Shown here piece after piece: positions 34,501-41,743 of a stretch of DNA of 64,000 nt. How positions within the stretch are numbered: position 1 is the first letter of the stretch; every line of letters begins with the position of its first letter. The notes beneath the pieces were generated by a model. That model worked only from the letters and a program-made list of their open reading frames with translations, made no database searches and was not told where the DNA came from. The position numbers were made by a program, and so were the translations under genes. This DNA is from Streptomyces sp. L-9-10 (GTDB lineage: Bacteria > Actinomycetota > Actinomycetes > Streptomycetales > Streptomycetaceae): contig NZ_PHRF01000165.1 in NCBI RefSeq assembly GCF_004151105.1, positions 1-64,000 on the forward strand, read 5' to 3'.

Positions 34501-36931
34501 GTGGCTGCGGCTCTCGCCGGCCGCCCTCACCGACGCCCAGAAGACCGCGTACCCGCACCTCAAGGACTATCCGGCCTTCACCGTGGACGCACGCGACCGG
34601 GACAGGGTCCGCGAGTCGCTCTCCGGACAGCTGATCGCCACCCAGCGGGCCGCCAACGGCGCGCTGCTCGCGGCCACCGGCGTACAGACGCAGGGCATCC
34701 TCGACGACCTCTACGGCGACCGGGCGGTCAAGGCGTCGCTCGGTCCCGTCTTCACCGGCGGGCGGCCCGTCCTCTCCCTCTGGGCACCGACCGCGCAGCG
34801 CGTCGCCCTCGAACTCGACGGCCGTACGGTCCCGATGAGGCGTGACGCCGCGACCGGCGTCTGGTCGGTGAAGGGCGAGCGGAGCTGGGCGGGCAGACCG
34901 TACCGGTACGCCGTCACGGTCTGGGCGCCGAGCGTCCAGAAGGTCGTCACCAACAAGGTGACCGATCCCTACTCCACCGCGCTCACCACGGACTCGGCCC
35001 GCAGCCTCGTGGTGGATCTGGCCGATCCGAAACTGGCCCCCCAGGGCTGGTCCACGCTGAAGAAGCCCGCCGCCGTCCCGCTGCGCGACGCGCAGATCCA
35101 GGAGCTGCACATCCGTGACTTCTCGGTCGCGGACCGCACCTCGGACCACCCGGGCCGGTATCTCGCCTTCACGGACCGTGACTCCGACGGGATGAAGCGG
35201 CTGGCACGGCTGGCGGACTCCGGCACGTCGTACGTCCATCTCCTGCCGGCCTTCGACATCGGCACGATCCCGGAGCGCGCCTCCGACCAGGCCACGCCCG
35301 GCTGCGACCTGAAGGTGTACGCGCCCGACTCGCCCGAACAGCAGGCGTGCGTGGCGCGGACCGCCGCGAAGGACGCGTACAACTGGGGCTACGACCCGCT
35401 GCACTACACCGTGCCGGAGGGCTCGTACGCCTCGGACCCGGAGGGCACCCGCCGTACCGTCGAGTTCCGGCGGATGGTGCAGTCGCTGAACGGCACCGGG
35501 CTGCGCACGGTCATGGACGTCGTCTACAACCACACCGTCGCGAGCGGACAGGCCGACAAGTCCGTCCTCGACAAGATCGTGCCCGGCTACTACCAGCGGC
35601 TGCTGCCGGACGGCTCCGTCGCCACCTCCACCTGCTGCGCCAACACGGCGCCCGAGAACGCCATGATGGGCAAGCTCGTCGTGGACTCGGTCGTCACCTG
35701 GGCCCGGGAGTACAAGGTCGACGGCTTCCGCTTCGACCTGATGGGCCACCACCCGAAGGCCAACATCCTCGCCGTACGGAAGGCGCTGGACGCGCTGACC
35801 ATCGCGAAGGACGGAGTCGACGGCAAGAAGATCATCCTCTACGGCGAGGGATGGAACTTCGGCGAGATCGCCGACGACGCCCGCTTCGTCCAGGCCACCC
35901 AGAAGAACATGGCCGGGACCGGGATCGCGACCTTCTCCGACCGGGCCCGGGACGCGGTGCGCGGCGGCAGCCCCTTCGACGAGGACCCGGGCGTCCAGGG
36001 CTTCGCCTCCGGTCTCCACACCGACCCCAACTCCTCCCCGGCCAACGGCACCCCCGCCGAGCAGAAGGCCCGGCTGCTGCACTACCAGGACCTGATCAAG
36101 GTGGGGCTGACCGGCAGCCTCGCCGACTACACGTTCACCGACACCTCGGGCCGTACGGTCCGCGGCTCCGAGGTCGACTACAACGGCGCGCCGGCCGGCT
36201 ACGCGGCCGTCCCCGGCGACGCGCTGGCCTACGCGGACGCCCACGACAACGAATCCCTCTACGACACGCTCGCCTTCAAGCTGCCGCCGTCGGTCCCGGC
36301 CGCCGGCCGGGCGAGGGCGCAGGTCCTCGCGATGGCGACCGCCACGCTCTCCCAGGGCCCGGCACTCTCCCAGGCGGGCACGGATCTGCTGCGCTCCAAG
36401 TCACTGGACCGCAACTCGTACGACAGCGGTGACTGGTTCAACGCGATCCACTGGGACTGCCGCGACGGCAACGGCTTCGGCCGGGGACTGCCGCCCGCCG
36501 CCGACAACGAGGACAAGTGGTCCTATGCCGAGCCCCTGCTGACGGCTCCGGCGCTCACGCCCGGCTGCGCGGAGATCGACGGCGCCTCGGCCGCGTACCG
36601 GGATCTGCTGCGGATCCGCGCCACGGAGCCGGCGTTCAGCCTCACCTCCACGGACGCGGTCCGGTCCGCGCTGACCTTCCCGCTGTCCGGGCCGGACGAG
36701 ACCCCGGGGGTGATCACCATGCGGCTCGGTGATCTGGTCGTGGTCTTCAACGCGGCCCCGACGGCACGGGACCAGCGGGTGACGGAGCTGGCGGGGCGGC
36801 CGTACGCGCTGCACCGGATCCAGGCCGGGGGAGCGGACCGTACGGTCAAGGAGGCCCGTTACGAGCGGGGGTCGGGGACGTTCACCGTGCCCGCGCGGAC
36901 CGTGGCGGTCTTCGTGGCACAGGGGGCGTGA
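31526..36931 (+). CDS. Secreted alpha-amylase/pullulanase fusion (amylopullulanase)
   Basis: 1801 aa from the GTG at 31526 (GAGGAG upstream) with a Sec signal. First comes a GH13 amylase module (residues about 60-640): EQFYFVLPDRFANGD, GFRIDTVKHVD (nucleophile, about 314), MFGEVYSSD (Glu), FLGNHDMGR. Two CBM41 starch-binding modules follow (VVHYQRPDGDYEGW at about 740, TVHYRRADGDYDGW at about 840), then a CBM48-like domain (SLWAPTAQRVALELDG at about 1085). Last is a type I pullulanase module: WGYDPLHYTVPEGSY, VMDVVYNHT, GFRFDLMGHH (nucleophile, about 1400), LYGEGWNFGE (Glu, about 1440) and YADAHDNESLYD. One chain can therefore cut alpha-1,4 and alpha-1,6 bonds of starch, glycogen or pullulan outside the cell. 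Confidence 0.95.
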   Translation: MKRPPLRRTATAVLAAALCAALVPALPAAATSAAGRPAASAPPAPPSDARLAAEPARHDLTREQFYFVLPDRFANGDAANDRGGLTGSRTSTGYDPADKGFYQGGDLKGLTDRLDYIKGLGTTAIWLAPIFKNKPVQGEGKDASAGYHGYWITDFTQVDPHFGTNAELTKLIAKAHDKGMKVFFDVITNHTADTVDYAEKEYGYRPKGAYPYLDRDGRPFDDRGTGAAKDIARADADSFPYTPVVRTGEKKVPAWLNDPMMYHNRGDSTFAGESGEYGDFSGLDDLWTERPEVVSGMEKIYEKWVRDFDIDGFRIDTVKHVDLDFWTQWATALDAYAAKRGRDDFFMFGEVYSSDTAVTSPYVTRGRLDATLDFPFQDAARAYASQGAPAERLAKVFADDYRYTTDKANAYEQVTFLGNHDMGRIGTFLAQDNPEAGDAELVGRGRLANELMFLSRGNPVIYYGDEQGFTGAGGDKDARQTLFASKTADYLDDDQLGTDRTHASDAYDPAHPLYRSIAALSKLTKAHPALRDGVQTERYAKDSVYAFSRTDARTDARTDATDAKARTEYVVAVNNAEQAKTVEIPVGSAAGTDFRTLYGGPGAGTVRAGDGSTLKVTVPALSSLVLRAAKPLPAPAAKPAITLKAPAPGATGTVELTAEVTGGQLNRVVFAAQTGNGAWRTLGTADHAPYRVTDHVATAAGTPLRYKAVVVDSTGRTASATAASTAGQTPAPEKPSAVERDYAVVHYQRPDGDYEGWRLTSGSTTAAFTGRDAYGAFAWIKVPEGASGIPYTVEKPGAPDDGPQRTVDLARTGQVWITQGADGQSEQAPDGAYPPQDTTKATVHYRRADGDYDGWGLHTWTGAASPTDWSKPLQPVREDAYGVTFEVPLAAGATSLSYILHKGDEKDLPTDQSLDLATHGNEVWLLAGQPKYLLPQAGSSPSLDLTKAEAQWIDTDTVVWKVKATAATSQQLVYARDGGITVEDGALSDEGRWLRLSPAALTDAQKTAYPHLKDYPAFTVDARDRDRVRESLSGQLIATQRAANGALLAATGVQTQGILDDLYGDRAVKASLGPVFTGGRPVLSLWAPTAQRVALELDGRTVPMRRDAATGVWSVKGERSWAGRPYRYAVTVWAPSVQKVVTNKVTDPYSTALTTDSARSLVVDLADPKLAPQGWSTLKKPAAVPLRDAQIQELHIRDFSVADRTSDHPGRYLAFTDRDSDGMKRLARLADSGTSYVHLLPAFDIGTIPERASDQATPGCDLKVYAPDSPEQQACVARTAAKDAYNWGYDPLHYTVPEGSYASDPEGTRRTVEFRRMVQSLNGTGLRTVMDVVYNHTVASGQADKSVLDKIVPGYYQRLLPDGSVATSTCCANTAPENAMMGKLVVDSVVTWAREYKVDGFRFDLMGHHPKANILAVRKALDALTIAKDGVDGKKIILYGEGWNFGEIADDARFVQATQKNMAGTGIATFSDRARDAVRGGSPFDEDPGVQGFASGLHTDPNSSPANGTPAEQKARLLHYQDLIKVGLTGSLADYTFTDTSGRTVRGSEVDYNGAPAGYAAVPGDALAYADAHDNESLYDTLAFKLPPSVPAAGRARAQVLAMATATLSQGPALSQAGTDLLRSKSLDRNSYDSGDWFNAIHWDCRDGNGFGRGLPPAADNEDKWSYAEPLLTAPALTPGCAEIDGASAAYRDLLRIRATEPAFSLTSTDAVRSALTFPLSGPDETPGVITMRLGDLVVVFNAAPTARDQRVTELAGRPYALHRIQAGGADRTVKEARYERGSGTFTVPARTVAVFVAQGA

Positions 36932-36949
36932 GCGGCGTGTGAGGGTCTC

Positions 36950-36987
36950 GGCCGTGTGCTCCGGGCTGTCCGCCGGAGCACACGGCC
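36950..36987 (+). terminator. Terminator after the amylopullulanase gene
   Basis: A perfect 15-bp stem GGCCGTGTGCTCCGG (36950-36964) / 36973-36987 with an 8-nt loop, 18 bp past the stop. Confidence 0.85.
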
Positions 36988-37102
36988 GGGAGCGCCGGTT
37001 CACGAGGGTCGCCCGGATGACGGTGTCAGACCGACGGTGTGCGAGCCCGCCGGTGTGTCAGCCGGCCGGTGTGAACCTGGCCGTACGGGCAACCCGTTAG
37101 GT

Positions 37103-37777
37103 ATGACGTCCACCGAAGCGCATCCGGAGAAGCCTCGGAGCCGTACACGGCTGCCCCGGTGGGGCAGGCTGCCGCTCGCACTCGTCGTCGTCGCCGCGCT
37201 GCTCTTCGCGGGCAGCCGGCTCGATCTGCTGCCCGGGTTCGGTGATCTCTTCGGCGAGGAGACCAACGACCGCACGGGACCGACCCTGCTCGAATCCATC
37301 CAGGACCTGGACCGTTACGAGGCGGCCTCCGGCAACTTCCAGGTCGTCGTCGATCTGGAGAAGGACGCCAAGTTCCTGCCGGACGCGATCCGCGGCACCC
37401 GCACCCTCTACGTGGGCGCGGGCACCGTCTCCTCCTATGTCGACTTCAGCGGCATCGGCGAGCAGAGCGTCCAGGTCAACGAGGAGCGCACCGCCGCCAC
37501 GATCCGGCTGCCCCACGCCCGGCTCGGCGAGCCCGCGCTCGATCCGGAGCGCTCGTACGCCGTGTCCAAGGAACGGGGGCTGCTCGACCGGCTCGGGGAC
37601 CTCTTCTCCGACAACCCGGCCGACGAACACGCCGTGAACAAGCTCGCCGCCCGCCACATCGGGGACGCGGCCAAGGAGAGCGAACTCACTGTACGCGCCG
37701 AGAAGAACACCACCGGCATGCTCCAGGGCCTGCTGCGTTCCCTCGGCTTCACGGAGGTGAAGGTGGTCTACGCGTGA
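37103..37777 (+). CDS. DUF4230 family membrane-anchored protein
   Basis: 224 aa from the ATG at 37103 (MTSTEAHPEKP). A single TM helix (LPLALVVVAALLFAGSRL, about residues 25-43) is followed by an exported DUF4230 domain beginning near LLESIQDLDRYEAASGNFQV and ending AEKNTTGMLQGLLRSLGFTE. The function of the family is unknown. It converges on the TetR gene with 36 bp between stops. Confidence 0.9.
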   Translation: MTSTEAHPEKPRSRTRLPRWGRLPLALVVVAALLFAGSRLDLLPGFGDLFGEETNDRTGPTLLESIQDLDRYEAASGNFQVVVDLEKDAKFLPDAIRGTRTLYVGAGTVSSYVDFSGIGEQSVQVNEERTAATIRLPHARLGEPALDPERSYAVSKERGLLDRLGDLFSDNPADEHAVNKLAARHIGDAAKESELTVRAEKNTTGMLQGLLRSLGFTEVKVVYA

Positions 37778-37813
37778 GCCGGCAGGCGGGTCACGCCCGG
37801 GGAGGACGGCGGG

Positions 37814-38530
37814 TCAGGCCCGCGCCCGCTGGGCGGGCAGAGCCGTACCCAGCGTGGTGAGCCGGCCGAGGAGATCGCCGAACGGGCCGTCGGCCGGTTC
37901 GTCGGCGATGATCCGCAGCAGGATCGTCGCCATCTCCTCGTCGTACGCGGCGCTCACGGCGGCCAGCGCCGCGAAGTCGTGCACCAGCTGCAACTCCAGC
38001 TCACCGCGCGGGACGCGCCGCCCGTCCAGCCAGATCAGCGCCGTCGTCTCGGCCAGCGACACCCAGGACCGTACGACCAGCTCCAGCCGCGCGGGCGGGT
38101 CCGCCACCCCGAGATGGGCCAGGATCTGTTCGTACGCGGCCTGCCGTACCTCGTCGATCATCGCGTTGGCCGTCGAGGAACCCACCGCAGGGCCGCTGCG
38201 CATCAGGGCGAAGAAACCGGCTCCGTGCTCGTCGACGAAGTCGAAGAAGCGCCCCATGACCCGGAGCAGCCGCGCGCCGAGCGGCCCTTCGCGCGGCTCC
38301 AGGAACCGGGTCGCCAGATCGTCGGCGGCCCGCCGCACGGCGGCCTCGTACAGGCTCTGCTTGCCGGGGAAGTAGTGGTAGACGAGCGGCCGGGAGATAC
38401 CGGCCGCCGCCGCGATCTCGTCGATCGAGACGTCCTCGGGGGAGCGGCGGCTGAACAGTTCCAGCGCTACGCCGATCAACTGCTGCTTCCGCTCTTCCAC
38501 GCCCATCCTGCGGCGCACCCCGGTCGTCAT
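37814..38530 (-). CDS. TetR family regulator
   Basis: 238 aa. The N-terminal HTH (VSIDEIAAAAGISRPLVYHY followed by FPGKQSLYEAAV) is the typical TetR motif with a Gly-Lys turn, and a helical ligand domain follows. It is divergent from a 104-aa membrane protein gene only 51 bp away; an inverted repeat TAACGG/CCGTTA sits in that gap. It may control itself and that gene. The effector is unknown. Confidence 0.92.
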   Translation of the reverse strand: MTTGVRRRMGVEERKQQLIGVALELFSRRSPEDVSIDEIAAAAGISRPLVYHYFPGKQSLYEAAVRRAADDLATRFLEPREGPLGARLLRVMGRFFDFVDEHGAGFFALMRSGPAVGSSTANAMIDEVRQAAYEQILAHLGVADPPARLELVVRSWVSLAETTALIWLDGRRVPRGELELQLVHDFAALAAVSAAYDEEMATILLRIIADEPADGPFGDLLGRLTTLGTALPAQRARA

Positions 38531-38540
38531 ACGAACAGCC

Positions 38541-38570
38541 TAACGGGCAGGCCCCGGCGGGTGTCCGTTA
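38541..38570. promoter_or_regulatory. Inverted repeat between TetR and membrane protein genes
   Basis: TAACGG (38541-38546) and CCGTTA (38565-38570) are separated by 18 bp in a 51-bp divergent gap. This is a possible TetR operator, though only the outer arms match. Confidence 0.3.
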
Positions 38571-38581
38571 CGCTCCGCTCC

Positions 38582-38896
38582 ATGAGCGCATCTGACCAGG
38601 ACGAGGCCATGGACACGCCGGTACCGGAGCCCTACGACGGCGGACTGACGCCTCGTCAGGCGCGCGCGGTGCGGATCGCGTTGGCGTCGGTGCTGCTGGT
38701 CGGTCTCGCCGCGCTGCTCGCGGTGCGGCTCGCGGAACGGACCTCGGTCCTGGTGGTCGGGGTGTACGGGCTCGCGATGATCCTGTGCGGGGTGGTGATC
38801 GAACTGAGCCGGCACGGCCGTACGCGGCTGGGCACATGGCTGCTGGGCGCCGGTCTGGTGGCGGCGCTGGGAGCGGACTGGCTGCTGCTGCCCTGA
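38582..38896 (+). CDS. Small membrane protein, unknown
   Basis: 104 aa from the ATG at 38582. An acidic N-terminus of 25 residues is followed by three hydrophobic segments (RIALASVLLVGLAALLAVRL, TSVLVVGVYGLAMILCGVVI, LGTWLLGAGLVAALGADWLL). This small three-helix type is common beside TetR genes in Streptomyces. No function is recognised. Confidence 0.85.
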   Translation: MSASDQDEAMDTPVPEPYDGGLTPRQARAVRIALASVLLVGLAALLAVRLAERTSVLVVGVYGLAMILCGVVIELSRHGRTRLGTWLLGAGLVAALGADWLLLP

Positions 38897-38897
38897 G

Positions 38898-38923
38898 GGG
38901 CCGCGCTCATGAGCGTGCGGCCC
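38898..38923. terminator. Hairpin between convergent genes
   Basis: GGGCCGC (38898-38904) pairs with GCGGCCC (38917-38923), with an inner GCTCATGAGC palindrome. It directly follows the small membrane protein stop. Confidence 0.55.
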
Positions 38924-38925
38924 GG

Positions 38926-41031
38926 TCAGCGCAGGGCGTCCACCCGCGTCCCGTCGGGAGTCTCGCCGTACAGCTCCGCCTGTACGCCCTCGCGCGCCCG
39001 TACCGCCAGCAGACTCCCGGGCGTACTGCCCCGTACCCCGCCCGACACCTCGACCGAGCCCAACCGCCCGCTCCCGGCGGCCAGTACGTACCACGTGCCG
39101 CCCCGCGACTTCCACAGCACGCCCGCCAGCACCCGTGACTCCCGTGCCCCACAGGCCGGTGTGTCCTCCGCGCGCGCGGCGACGGCCCCGGGCGCCGTGG
39201 TCCGGGCCGGCGCCTGGAACTGCGCGAGCACCCGGCTCCCCGTGCCCCGCCAGGTGTCCGCGCGGGTGCAGAGCCAGGTCGCGGTGCCGTTGGACTCCGG
39301 CAGCGGCTGCCGCGCGTACGGCCAGGAGTTCACGGACCGTACGCCGTGGGACCGCATCGCGGGCAGCAGACAGGCGGTCCTGGCCCAGGCGGCGCGGTCG
39401 GCCGGGGACGTCACGTCGCCGGGGGCCGACGGCGGCCCCGACGTCAGCCGGGCGGGCGTCAGTTCGCCGAGATCGGTGAGCAGCCGTTCCGTGGCGCTGC
39501 CGCTGCCGCTGCCGTCGCGTACGGAAAGCGTGTCCCAGGAGCGGCAGTCCTGGGACATCGCCGGGCTCGCCAGCGGATCGGTCACACCGTCCGCGTCCCG
39601 CCGCAGGGGCCGCGCGGGCTCCGCCGGGTCGAGCAGATCGCGGACCGACGTACTCCGTACCCATGGCGCGGTCAGATAGCGCACCTCGCCGTCCGAGCGG
39701 CCGACGACCAGCGCCCCCGCGGCGGCGGCGCCCGCGCCGTCGACCCGCGCGAAGTCGAGGGCGGCCACCTCCTCGCCGCCGGTCGCGGGCTCCGCGTACC
39801 GCACCACCCGCAGGCCGTCGTGGAAGAGCACCACCCGCGCCGCGTCGACCGTCCCCCCGTACAGCAGCTGCGGCGATCCCATCGGCGGCCCCGAAGGCGT
39901 GGCGGGCGTCGCCGAGATGTGGACGGACGCGTCGGGCGCGGCCCAGGCCGTCAGCGCCCGGCGCAGCAGCGCGTGGTCCTCGGCCAGCGGCCCGCGCGCG
40001 GGCCAGACGGAGAAGTCCGTACGGGCGGAGGTCTGCCACGCGGCGGGCGCGATCCGCCGCACCCTGGCCGGGTCGAGGGCCGCCGCGACCGCGGCGTTGT
40101 GGCCGTACGGGGAGTCCGCGTCGTCGTCCGGGCCCCGGCCGCCCGGCAGACCGAGGAGCGTCCCGCAGACCAGCAGGGCCGCGGCGGCGGCGAGCGCGGC
40201 CCTGCCGTACTGGCGGCGGCGCATCAGATCGGTGGGCCTGGCCTGGAGCGAGCAGGGATCGAACTCGGCTGAGCGCAACAGCTCGACGGGGTCCGCCGTG
40301 CCGATCCGCCGTTCCGCTGCGTCCGCCGCCTCGGCGAGCGCGGTCTCCGTGTCCACGGCCCCGGCCGCGTGGAGCAGCCGGCGCACCTCCTCGTCGGTCA
40401 GCAGCTCCAGACCGCGCAGCGCGAACGCCGCGCGAGCCGGTCCCGACAGGCCGGAGAGCCGCTGGTCCAGGGCGAGTTCATCGGCGCCGCCCGAGCGCGG
40501 GAACAGCCGCAGCCCCCAGACGCGCGGCAGCGGCGGAGGCAGTTGGGCGAGCCGGGGACGCGCGAGCCGGCGCATCGGCCGCCCGGCGTCGAGCGCCTGG
40601 CGCAGCACGCGCTCGCGTACGTACGCGTACCCGGGGTTCCGTCCCGCCCCGGTCGCGGTCCCGCCGTCGGTTGCGGCGCCTCCGGCCCCCTCTGCGCCCC
40701 TGGTCCCCTTGGCGCCCCTGGTCCCTCCGGCCGCTTCGGCGCGGCTCTGCGCCGGGATCGCGGACCGCGCCGCCGCGCGCCCGCGCGGCAGCGAGCGCTG
40801 CACGAGCGCGTGCGCGGTCAGTACGCGCCGGTTGCGGCCGAGCGACGGCGGCAGCACGAGATACGCGAGGCGTACGAGACGGGTGTAGTGCTCGACGAGT
40901 GCCGCCTCGGCCTGCTCGACACCGAGGGCGGCGAGGGGAGCCGCGCCGGGTACGTACGTCTCCGCGGGAACGGCTGCGGAGGCGGTGGTCGAGGTGGTGG
41001 TCGAGGCGGTGACGGCGCTGTCTGGGGGCAC
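38926..41031 (-). CDS. Large protein with sigma-like N-terminus, one TM and an exported domain
   Basis: 701 aa from a GTG at 41031. The N-terminal part (about residues 40-280) resembles a degraded ECF sigma-factor layout (ALVEHYTRLVRLAYLVLP, then LSGPARAAFALRGLELLTDE and an HTH-like EEVRRLLHAAGA). A low-complexity Gly/Ala/Thr insert lies at about 100-125. One TM helix (RAALAAAAALLVCGTLLGL, about 290) leads to a 390-residue exported domain with several Cys. I know of no assigned function. It is divergent from a lipoprotein gene 90 bp away. Confidence 0.82.
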   Translation of the reverse strand: MPPDSAVTASTTTSTTASAAVPAETYVPGAAPLAALGVEQAEAALVEHYTRLVRLAYLVLPPSLGRNRRVLTAHALVQRSLPRGRAAARSAIPAQSRAEAAGGTRGAKGTRGAEGAGGAATDGGTATGAGRNPGYAYVRERVLRQALDAGRPMRRLARPRLAQLPPPLPRVWGLRLFPRSGGADELALDQRLSGLSGPARAAFALRGLELLTDEEVRRLLHAAGAVDTETALAEAADAAERRIGTADPVELLRSAEFDPCSLQARPTDLMRRRQYGRAALAAAAALLVCGTLLGLPGGRGPDDDADSPYGHNAAVAAALDPARVRRIAPAAWQTSARTDFSVWPARGPLAEDHALLRRALTAWAAPDASVHISATPATPSGPPMGSPQLLYGGTVDAARVVLFHDGLRVVRYAEPATGGEEVAALDFARVDGAGAAAAGALVVGRSDGEVRYLTAPWVRSTSVRDLLDPAEPARPLRRDADGVTDPLASPAMSQDCRSWDTLSVRDGSGSGSATERLLTDLGELTPARLTSGPPSAPGDVTSPADRAAWARTACLLPAMRSHGVRSVNSWPYARQPLPESNGTATWLCTRADTWRGTGSRVLAQFQAPARTTAPGAVAARAEDTPACGARESRVLAGVLWKSRGGTWYVLAAGSGRLGSVEVSGGVRGSTPGSLLAVRAREGVQAELYGETPDGTRVDALR

Positions 41032-41121
41032 GTTGAGCAGAACGAGCGATTGGTCCGATGGTCACCCCGGAATCCGGCCGTTCCGCCGCGCGGCGACCGG
41101 GTCCCGGGAGACGATGGCCGC

Positions 41122-41601
41122 ATGCGTACAGAACGATCCCTGGTGGTGCTCGCGGCCCTGGCCCTGGCCCTGGCGCTGACGGCGGGCTGCGGCGGCAACG
41201 AAGGCAACGGCGGCAACGGCGGCAACGGCGAAAAGGCTCCCACGACACCGGAGACGGTGACGGGGAGCCTCGAACAGATCGCCTCCAAGGCGGAGTGCGA
41301 GCCGAACATCCAGACCGACGCCGACGAGTTGCGGCAGGGCAACTGCACGACGGACGACGGGAAGTACGTGCTGGTCACCTTCGCCACCGACCGCGGTCTG
41401 CGCGAGTGGATCAACGAGGCCAAGGACTACGGCGGTTCGTATCTCGTCGGCAGGAAGTGGGTCGCGGCCGGTGACGACAAGGTGGTGACGGCGCTGCGCG
41501 GCCGGCTCGGCGGGACCGTGGAGGCCGGCTCGTCGCACCACTCGGGGGGAAGTGGTGGCGGTGGGGGAGACGAGGGGCACTCCGGTCACCACACGGGCTG
41601 A
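41122..41601 (+). CDS. Small lipoprotein
   Basis: 159 aa from the ATG at 41122. The signal (SLVVLAALALALALTAGC) ends in the lipobox LTAGC, so the mature protein starts CGGNEGNGGNGG. The body contains two Cys (KAECEPN and QGNCTTDD), a short alpha/beta-looking core and a His/Gly-rich tail (SSHHSGGSGGGGGDEGHSGH) that could hold metal. I recognise no domain. Confidence 0.85.
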   Translation: MRTERSLVVLAALALALALTAGCGGNEGNGGNGGNGEKAPTTPETVTGSLEQIASKAECEPNIQTDADELRQGNCTTDDGKYVLVTFATDRGLREWINEAKDYGGSYLVGRKWVAAGDDKVVTALRGRLGGTVEAGSSHHSGGSGGGGGDEGHSGHHTG

Positions 41602-41657
41602 CCGCGCAGCGCGGATATGGGGGGCGGGAAGGGTACGGAAGGCGGAAGGCGGAAGGC

Positions 41658-41691
41658 GGGGGCCCCGGACAGGGACGGAGCCGGGGCCCCC
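41658..41691. terminator. Terminator hairpin between convergent lipoprotein and DUF1996 genes
   Basis: GGGGGCCCCGG (41658-41668) pairs with CCGGGGCCCCC (41681-41691) over a 12-nt loop. Short GGCGGAA repeats precede it. Confidence 0.75.
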
Positions 41692-41743
41692 GGGTCTGGG
41701 TCAGCGGCCCGCGGGCCGCCGGCTCACCGGCACTGCCTTTGGC

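Noticed and set aside
31394..36244. 1616-aa open frame antisense to the amylopullulanase
   Set aside because: It mirrors the codon bias of the real gene on the other strand and has no recognisable domain or RBS.
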